Source of the DNA: Chloroflexota bacterium
Lineage (GTDB): Bacteria; Chloroflexota; Anaerolineae; B4-G1
DNA length: 15,134 bases
Direction: 5' to 3'
Assembly: GCA_011046405.1 (NCBI GenBank)
Contig: DSAR01000417.1
Coordinates: 1 to 15,134, forward strand
Shown one piece after another: positions 7,557 through 12,445 of this stretch. Each line of letters begins with the position of its first letter. The first letter of the stretch is position 1. Below the pieces are notes generated by a model, which saw nothing but the letters and a program-made list of their open reading frames with translations, searched no databases and had not been told where the DNA came from. Made by a program: the position numbers and the translations under genes.

Positions 7557-7950
7557 TATGACCTCCAGGTGAATAGATCGTGCGACGACTCGGATTTTTC
7601 TAATTTGGACACAGCGTAGCGCTGAGGAGGCCCAGAGACTCACCGAGAACTCTGATGAAGCTTTCGCTCTGTGTTCCCTCCGTGAAACGCTCAGTGTAAC
7701 GCTTAGAGTTACACACTTGCACTGTGAAAAGGTTTTGGACGCAGAAAAACGCTGGTTTTTTAGCTAACTTTTAGGCTCTCTGATAGTTCGCATGGTTGGC
7801 TTGGGGAGCGGTCAATTTTTCGCCACGGCCATGCGAAATCCCAAAGAACCCATAAAGGATGTCGATGGCAGAAGCGAAGCGGCTCTTGCTCGCTGTGCCA
7901 GGATTCTATTGCTTAGGCCCTCACCTGCCATCCCGCCGAGTTACTCACAT
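7557..7950. other. 394-bp intergenic region with degenerate repeat-like sequence
   Basis: No supported gene. GTGTAAC (7694-7700) and GTTACAC (7708-7714) form a 7-bp inverted repeat. On the minus strand, 7600-7715 reads as a run of imperfect phrases (GAGTTCTCGGTGAGTCTCTG, AACACAGAGCG, GTTTCACGGAGGGAA) of a kind I associate with degenerate Chloroflexota intergenic repeats. It must also hold the promoter of the small-protein/DUF3786 pair, but no convincing -35/-10 pair stands out. GCATGG (7789-7794) and CCATGC (7829-7834) are a further weak inverted repeat. Confidence 0.4.
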
Positions 7951-9276
7951 TTACAGGTATGGTCGCATCAGGAACAAGCAATACAAGTCGAACAGGAGCA
8001 TCCCGGCGAAGAAAGCGCCTATCGCAGCGGGGCGCACACGCCGGGGCAGCAGTTGCGCCCATTGCTCGAGCCCCAGGGCAGCAACCAGGCCAGCGGGCAC
8101 AAGCGCAGGATAGAGATAGCGACCCTGGTGTTGGACGAAGAGCAGGTTGTATCCCAGGAAACTTAGCACAACGAAGGCCGTCCACACGGCGAGCAATAGC
8201 AGGCTAATCCGCTGCCGTGAGGTCAGGCGCTCGCGGCGCGGGTCGAAAATCCACCAAACAAACCCGACGGGCAAGGTCGCCGAGAGCAGCGCCAGCGCCC
8301 GGTAAAAGCGGCCCGGCAACACCACTTGCATCCAGCCGAATTGCCCCCAGAAGCTCTGGAAAGTCGTGCGGGCCAGACGGAAAAGCAGGCCGCCCCACCC
8401 GTAGAGGGCCAGCCATTGACTGGAACGGGGTTGTCCCTCGACGATGGCATTGTGCCGGGCGATGCCGGTGGGATCGGTCCAGCCATAGGTCAGCCCATTG
8501 CGCACGAACCAGGGCGCGGTGATCAAAATCGCCGGCGCAAGCGTCCAGGCCAATTGCTTTGCAATCCACGGCAAGGCTCGCTTTTCCCGGCGCCAACGGA
8601 CGATGGCGGTTATGATCGCCAACCCGATCAGAGAATACGCGGTCGTCTTGGTCAGCAGCGCCGCCGCCAGGAGCAGCCCGATAGGCCAGGGACGGGGTGA
8701 ATCCCGGTCGACGTCATCGCCGTAATCAACGTAAATGAGCAGAGCCCACAGCGTGGCGCCCACGACGAGTTCCGCCAAGGCGTCGTTTTGCACCCCAGAC
8801 ATCATCGCCAGGTGTTGGGGGATGACGGCGATGAAGGCAGCCGTCCACAGCGCTAATCGCGGACGGGTGGGAAAGATAACGCGGATGATTTTGAACGCCA
8901 CCAACAGGACGCCGGCGCCCAGCAGCACCGAAAACAGGCGCAAGGGCAACACGGCGCCCTCGAAGAGCCAATAGACCGGCGTCGCCAGCAGGTAATAGAG
9001 CGGCGGCTGGTGATCCTCGTATTCCAACGATTCGACGGAGAGTTCCGGCGGAAAATCTCGGCTGGTGAGTTCGCCCAATAAATCCTGCTCGTAATCCCCC
9101 AGTTCTATCACGGGGAGGCCACGTCCCTCGGCCAGTGCGCGGACGTAGTTGTAGTGAGCCGGTTCGTCGGGCACCTGCCAGGTCGGTGTGAACACGGCGT
9201 AGAGCGCGCCGACGACGAGATAGGCGCTCAGGATGATGATCAGCCAGCGTTGGTGGTTGGCGCATCTTGGGTTCAT
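7951..9276 (-). CDS. GT-C-type membrane glycosyltransferase-like protein (DUF2142/PMT-like)
   Basis: 441-residue polytopic membrane protein with about ten hydrophobic segments. TM1 (about 11-30) is followed by the extracytoplasmic loop motif PDEPAH (36-41), the acidic site typical of GT-C enzymes that use polyprenyl-phosphate sugars. HQPPLYY (89-95) then precedes TM2, and HQGRYLYP (383-390) lies before the last helices, as in DUF2142 and GT39/PMT relatives. Likely role: transfer of a sugar from a lipid carrier to a protein or glycan on the outer face of the membrane; acceptor unknown. There is no Shine-Dalgarno sequence at the ATG, and a near-consensus promoter ends 7 bp upstream, suggesting a leaderless transcript. 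No glycan-cluster neighbours are present, so it stands alone. Confidence 0.85.
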   Translation of the reverse strand: MNPRCANHQRWLIIILSAYLVVGALYAVFTPTWQVPDEPAHYNYVRALAEGRGLPVIELGDYEQDLLGELTSRDFPPELSVESLEYEDHQPPLYYLLATPVYWLFEGAVLPLRLFSVLLGAGVLLVAFKIIRVIFPTRPRLALWTAAFIAVIPQHLAMMSGVQNDALAELVVGATLWALLIYVDYGDDVDRDSPRPWPIGLLLAAALLTKTTAYSLIGLAIITAIVRWRREKRALPWIAKQLAWTLAPAILITAPWFVRNGLTYGWTDPTGIARHNAIVEGQPRSSQWLALYGWGGLLFRLARTTFQSFWGQFGWMQVVLPGRFYRALALLSATLPVGFVWWIFDPRRERLTSRQRISLLLLAVWTAFVVLSFLGYNLLFVQHQGRYLYPALVPAGLVAALGLEQWAQLLPRRVRPAAIGAFFAGMLLFDLYCLFLMRPYL

Positions 9277-9283
9277 AGTAGAT

Positions 9284-9311
9284 ATTTTACCCCATTGAGG
9301 CCAGTTGGCAA
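9284..9311 (-). promoter_or_regulatory. Strong sigma70-like promoter giving a leaderless mRNA for the glycosyltransferase gene
   Basis: TTGCCA (9306-9311), 16-bp spacer, TAAAAT (9284-9289): each hexamer differs from consensus at one position. Only 7 bp separate the -10 from the ATG at 9276, so the predicted transcription start is the A of the start codon or very near it. No ribosome-binding site is present, which agrees. Confidence 0.65.
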
Positions 9312-9431
9312 ATTGAGTCGGCGGGGGGAAAAACGGAGCGGTTCTGGAGCCTTCTAAAACTCCTGGAAGCCGTTCTGACGCATTGGGGAGGTCCAGAGCT
9401 ACCGCCGCGATCCCGGCGGGTTTGTTTGGTG

Positions 9432-9700
9432 GATTACGACGCCGATGAACTGCTGGAGACGGGCTAGCGTCTCTTCCACGAGACCCGCGCGCAGATGGAG
9501 GCCGTCGCCCAGGAGATCGACCCGGCGCGCTCCGCCCGCGAGCTTGTTGAGAATGTCAAGGCCGATCATCCCTCCGCCGAGGGACTTCTGGATGCCTACC
9601 GGCAATCTATGGCCGAGAGCCGCCAGTACGTCATCGACCACGACATCGCCGCCATCCCGCCCAATGAGTCGCTCAAGATCGTCAAGACACCGTATCCACT
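9432..9700 (+). pseudogene. Remnant of a DUF885-family gene
   Basis: The plus-strand reading from 9432 gives DYDADELLETG, an in-frame TAG at 9465-9467, then RLFHETRAQMEAVAQEID, a central ADHPSAEGLLDAY and DIAAIPPNESLKIVKTP. I recognise the order HP...LLDAY...IPPxExLxIVxTP as the middle of DUF885 proteins (predicted metallopeptidase-like proteins, usually 500-600 residues). Only about 90 residues remain, without the HExxH-type region. After about 9697 the similarity stops and repeat DNA begins. There is no convincing start upstream. It is broken by a nonsense codon and truncated at both ends. The family match is from memory. Confidence 0.6.
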
Positions 9701-10299
9701 CACCTTGCGCCCGCCGGATCGTAATCCGGAAGCCGGATCGTAATCCGGCCACTTGCAGGCAACGTGTTAGGTATCTTCTCAATAAACCGGGGCTCGGGCC
9801 GGTCTCCTGACCGTGCCCGTTGTGGCTCGGTCGGGAGACCGGCCACAGCTCCCCAACTTATTGAGAAGATACCCGCCAACCACGTTTTGATGCGCGCCTC
9901 GATCTGGTCCCGTATCTCCCGGAATTTCGCCAGCTTTTCCTCTTCTGTCCCCTCGAAGGCCGCCGGGTCCTCGAAGGGCCAATGGAGCCGCTGTCCCACG
10001 CCGGGGAAGACGCTGGGGCACCGTTCTTCGGCGTTTGCACAGACGGTGATCAGGAATCCGAAGTGTATCTTGCCCATGTAATCCATCACGCTCTTGGAAT
10101 ACTGGCCTTCCAGGTCGAAACCCACCTCTTCCAGCACCCGGTACACAAATGGATTGATCACGTCTGGCTCGAGCCCGGCGCTGTACGGCTCGAACCGATC
10201 TCCCCCATATGCCCGGAGGAAAGCCTCGGCCATCTGGCTGCGGGCGGTATTGCCGGTACAAAGAAATAACACCTTGGTCTTACGAACATCCTTGTTCAT
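9700..10299 (-). CDS. arsC: Arsenate reductase, thioredoxin-coupled type (low-molecular-weight phosphatase fold), with repeat-encoded C-terminal tail
   Basis: Cytoplasmic enzyme reducing arsenate to arsenite through a Cys relay recycled by thioredoxin. The P-loop CTGNTARS (residues 14-21, nucleophile Cys14, Arg20) and the redox pair Cys87/Cys94 spaced as in plasmid pI258 ArsC (VCANAEERCP) are intact, as is HWPFEDP (106-112). The start ATG 10299 has AGGAG 5 nt upstream. Residues 1-142 match the usual family length and end normally in TWLA. Residues 143-199 are encoded by the palindromic element at 9770-9873 and flanking repeats; a TAA lies just past the element and would be the stop without it. 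It starts 26 bp after the PAP2 gene and shares its Pho-type promoter. No arsenite exporter is nearby. A plain protein-tyrosine phosphatase is less likely because both redox Cys are present. Confidence 0.9.
   Translation of the reverse strand: MNKDVRKTKVLFLCTGNTARSQMAEAFLRAYGGDRFEPYSAGLEPDVINPFVYRVLEEVGFDLEGQYSKSVMDYMGKIHFGFLITVCANAEERCPSVFPGVGQRLHWPFEDPAAFEGTEEEKLAKFREIRDQIEARIKTWLAGIFSISWGAVAGLPTEPQRARSGDRPEPRFIEKIPNTLPASGRITIRLPDYDPAGAR
9713..9748. repeat. Tandem palindromic direct repeat (2 x 17 bp)
   Basis: GCCGGATCGTAATCCGG occurs at 9713-9729 and 9732-9748 (19-bp period), identical in both copies. Each unit is itself a palindrome (CCGGAT-CGTA-ATCCGG). It abuts the DUF885 remnant and is now part of the 3' extension of arsC. 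Confidence 0.85.
9770..9873. repeat. Palindromic element, copy 2 (104 bp, REP/MITE-like), inserted at the arsC stop codon
   Basis: Perfect 16-bp terminal inverted repeats, GGTATCTTCTCAATAA (9770-9785) and TTATTGAGAAGATACC (9858-9873). Inside, GGCCGGTCTCCTGACCG (9797-9813) pairs with CGGTCGGGAGACCGGCC (9828-9844) over 17 positions with one wobble, so the whole element folds into one long hairpin. The outer sequence matches the 51-bp element at 1266-1316, which lacks the inner stem. There is no transposase and no clear target duplication. On the minus strand its insertion separates codon 142 (GCG) of arsC from a TAA directly beyond the far end. Confidence 0.85.
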
Positions 10300-10325
10300 A
10301 GAATCTCCTACAACGATCCCCTGAA

Positions 10326-11024
10326 CTATCCAATCAGCAAAAACACGGGCAGAAACACGACGAATCCCAGCAGCGTACCAAAGACGGTTTGCATAAGCGT
10401 ATGCCGCTTCAATCGCAAACGGGACCAGGCGATGAGGGGCACACCCACCAGCAGTGGAATGGACGTGCCCTTCAACATCCACACGACCGCTGCGGCGGCG
10501 GTCGCCGCAGCGCAGTGCACGCTGATCTTCCAGCGCAGAGTGATGACGAACAAGGCCGCCGTTTGCACCCACAGCCCCACGGCTAACGTAGACATCTGCC
10601 GGGGCGCTCGACCGATTCGTAGGGCCGAGCATGCCAGGCCGCCACAAGCGACCGTGAAGAGCATCGGTTTGATTCGCTGCTCCCGCAATTGAACGTCCAG
10701 ATCACTCACCAACCCTTTCCGCAACAGATAGATCAGGTACATCAAAGGGAACAAGATAGCCAGCAAAGCATATCCCCCGATCCAAATCCAGGCTTGAGGC
10801 CCAGGGAATGGTGCAAAAGACATGGCAGCCAATGCCATCGAGGCAAACGCCAGTACCGGCGGGCTGCCGATCTGGGAAATGACGTAAGCCAGGCGCCCTA
10901 TCCAGTCCTCGGGTACGCCCTTGTGGATAGATGCTTCAATCTCCACAGCATTCAAGGGATCATCAATGATCCCCGGCATCAGGATAGGCAAATGGACTTG
11001 TGTTTCATCCGGTATAACAGTCAT
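10326..11024 (-). CDS. PAP2-superfamily membrane phosphatase-like protein
   Basis: 232-residue protein with about six membrane segments in the C-terminal two thirds, after a soluble N-terminus of about 45 residues. Motifs resemble the PAP2 (type 2 phosphatidic acid phosphatase) active site: LREQRIKP (113-120, degenerate motif 1), ISVH (167-170, motif 2 His) and SRLRLKRHTLMQ (201-212, SRx5H, with Gln for the final Asp as in many bacterial members). It likely hydrolyses a phosphate ester of a lipid or lipid carrier at the membrane; the weak first motif leaves activity uncertain. ATG 11024 is preferred to ATG 11048 because GAGGAG (11035-11040) lies 10 nt before it and nothing suitable precedes the upstream codon. 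First gene of an operon with arsC, behind a five-unit Pho-box array. Confidence 0.72.
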   Translation of the reverse strand: MTVIPDETQVHLPILMPGIIDDPLNAVEIEASIHKGVPEDWIGRLAYVISQIGSPPVLAFASMALAAMSFAPFPGPQAWIWIGGYALLAILFPLMYLIYLLRKGLVSDLDVQLREQRIKPMLFTVACGGLACSALRIGRAPRQMSTLAVGLWVQTAALFVITLRWKISVHCAAATAAAAVVWMLKGTSIPLLVGVPLIAWSRLRLKRHTLMQTVFGTLLGFVVFLPVFLLIG

Positions 11025-11062
11025 TAATTTTATACTCCTCGTAATCATCTTGAATCTGTTTC

Positions 11063-11127
11063 AGTGTATAGCAAAGATATTAAGTCCATTTTAACGACTG
11101 GTTAATTCCTGGTCAAGGTCGGATTAA
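11063..11127 (-). promoter_or_regulatory. Pho-box array (5 x 11 bp) and -10 for the PAP2-arsC operon
   Basis: Read on the minus strand, five hexamers start every 11 bp: TTAATC (11122-11127), TTGACC (11111-11116), TTAACC (11100-11105), TTAAAA (11089-11094) and TTAATA (11078-11083). Nine bp further is TACACT (11063-11068), a reasonable -10. Direct hexamer repeats at one helical turn ending just upstream of the -10 are the architecture of PhoP/PhoB boxes (Bacillus TTAACA-type, cyanobacterial CTTAACCT-type). Predicted leader about 30 nt. Confidence 0.8.
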
Positions 11128-11191
11128 ATGCACACCGACGACGTGATAGCACAATTATTTGCCTGCCGATGCCGATCCCCGCAAACGCCAA

Positions 11192-11221
11192 AGTGGGGAT
11201 GGGATCACACCCACCCCCACT
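11192..11221 (-). terminator. Probable terminator downstream of pstS
   Basis: On the minus strand AGTGGGGGTGGG pairs with CCCATCCCCACT over 12 positions including one G-U, with a 6-base loop, and is followed by TTGGCGTTT. It lies 59 bp after the pstS stop. The T-run is interrupted, so termination strength is uncertain. A second hairpin (GCGCGGCTT/AAGCGCGC, 11245-11265) lies between it and the gene but lacks a T-run on the relevant strand. Confidence 0.5.
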
Positions 11222-11279
11222 GCTCAACACAATTTTTTATCGCGCGCTTCAAAAAGCCGCGCCCCCAAGACACGCCCGA

Positions 11280-12170
11280 TTATTGGACAGGGATGTAGCC
11301 CTCATCCTCGACCAGCGCCTGGCCCTCGGCGCTGAGGATGAAGTCCATCCAGGCCTTGACGATGCCGCTCGGTTCGCCGTCGGTCATCATGTTGAGCGGG
11401 CGCACGATGGGATACGACCCGTTGTCCGTGTTCTCCGGCGTCGGCGCCGCCCCATCCACCTCGATCGGTTTGACGCTGGCGTCCAGGTAACCGAAGGACA
11501 GGTAGCCAATCGCGTTGGGCGTCTCCGAGACCGCCGTGCGCACCGCGCCGTTCGAGGGCAGCAGGATCGCGTTGGCCGCGATCAGGGCCTCGTCGCCCAT
11601 CACCATCTCCTCGAAAGCCCCACGGGTGCCAGACCCTTCCTCGCGAGAGACCACGACGATCTCCGCGTCTGGCCCGCCGACCTCGCTCCAGTTGTCGATC
11701 TCGCCGGCGAAGATGTCGCGCACCTGCTCGAGCGTCAGCCCGTCCACCGCCACGCCCGGGTGGGCCGCGATGGCGATGCCGTCCCGCGCCACGACGAAGA
11801 TGCGCATATTGGGATACTCTTCCTTCTCCGAATCCTTGACCTCGCGTGAGGCCATCCCCACGTCTACCGTGCCCTGCCCGGCCGACTTGACGCCCACGCT
11901 CGATCCGCCGCCCTGCACGTCGATCTGCACGTCGGGGTTCGCAGCGCTGAACGCCTCGGCGAATTTCTCCGCCAGCGGCTGCACCGTCGTCGAACCGGCG
12001 ACGCTGATCTGCCCAACCGAGACCGGTTCCGCCGTAGGGTCTGGTTCCGTCGTCGATGCCGATGGGGCCTCAGTGGCAACCTCGGTCGCGCTCGATCCAC
12101 ATCCTACAGCAGCGAGCAACAGGGTCAAGATCAACGTACCAAAGAATACTATACGACTTTTACTATACAT
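11280..12170 (-). CDS. pstS: Phosphate-binding lipoprotein PstS (ABC transporter substrate-binding protein)
   Basis: Extracytoplasmic high-affinity phosphate receptor delivering phosphate to PstCAB. 296 residues: positively charged start, hydrophobic stretch 7-22 and lipobox AAVGC with Cys24 as lipidated residue; then a Thr/Ser/Pro/Glu-rich linker (25-52); then the binding domain with AGSTTVQP (58-65), QGGGSSVGV (86-94) and GSGTRG (179-184), residues that in the family contact phosphate. The C-terminal FILSAEGQALVEDEGYIPV is typical. ATG 12170 follows GGAGGAG by about 3-5 nt; an in-frame TTG further upstream has no ribosome site. It is preceded by a six-unit Pho-box array and by phoR. No pstC, pstA, pstB or phoU follows, so the permease must be encoded elsewhere. 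Confidence 0.95.
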   Translation of the reverse strand: MYSKSRIVFFGTLILTLLLAAVGCGSSATEVATEAPSASTTEPDPTAEPVSVGQISVAGSTTVQPLAEKFAEAFSAANPDVQIDVQGGGSSVGVKSAGQGTVDVGMASREVKDSEKEEYPNMRIFVVARDGIAIAAHPGVAVDGLTLEQVRDIFAGEIDNWSEVGGPDAEIVVVSREEGSGTRGAFEEMVMGDEALIAANAILLPSNGAVRTAVSETPNAIGYLSFGYLDASVKPIEVDGAAPTPENTDNGSYPIVRPLNMMTDGEPSGIVKAWMDFILSAEGQALVEDEGYIPVQ

Positions 12171-12310
12171 TTTCTCCTCCAATTCAGATTTAGTTATTTA
12201 CCTTCTCGTATTTTCAGACACATTCACATTGAACTTCAAATAACGCGCGATATGATTTCTCCCTTTAAGGGGGAAGGGGTTGTCTCCGCGATAGGCGACG
12301 CAAAACTCGC

Positions 12311-12342
12311 TTCGATGAATGATGGATCATCAATTCATCAAA
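12311..12342 (-). promoter_or_regulatory. Stem-loop at the predicted 5' end of the pstS mRNA
   Basis: GATGAAT (12314-12320) and ATTCATC (12333-12339) pair, continuing inward through GATG/CATC with one bulged base. The predicted transcription start (about 7 bp past the -10 at 12347) falls at about 12340, so the hairpin would form the very 5' end of a leader of about 170 nt. This could stabilise the message. The remainder of the leader has only a small CCCTTTAAGGG palindrome (12261-12271). Confidence 0.45.
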
Positions 12343-12346
12343 GTGG

Positions 12347-12422
12347 ATTGTATCACACCTACATTAAGGATTGTTTGGGGAAAGTTTATCGAAGGGTTAG
12401 CACTTGATTAAGAACGTGTTAA
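12347..12422 (-). promoter_or_regulatory. Pho-box array (6 x 11 bp) and -10 for pstS
   Basis: On the minus strand six hexamers at an exact 11-bp period: TTAACA (12417-12422), TTAATC (12406-12411), CTAACC (12395-12400), ATAAAC (12384-12389), CCAAAC (12373-12378) and TTAATG (12362-12367). After 9 bp comes TACAAT (12347-12352), a near-consensus -10. The 9-bp gap is identical to that of the second array at 11063-11127, which independently supports both. Confidence 0.85.
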
Positions 12423-12445
12423 AGAGGGAAATGGTGGAGAAGATA

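Noticed and set aside
9399..9782. 127-codon minus-strand frame downstream of arsC
   Set aside because: Antisense to the DUF885 remnant and running into the palindromic element; no ribosome site or recognisable product.
11245..11265. GCGCGGCTT/AAGCGCGC hairpin after pstS as the terminator
   Set aside because: It is followed by GATAAAAAA, not a T-run, on the transcribed orientation; the hairpin at 11192-11221 fits better.
11515..12243. 242-codon plus-strand frame
   Set aside because: Antisense to pstS, Ser/Thr-rich as expected from reading that gene backwards.
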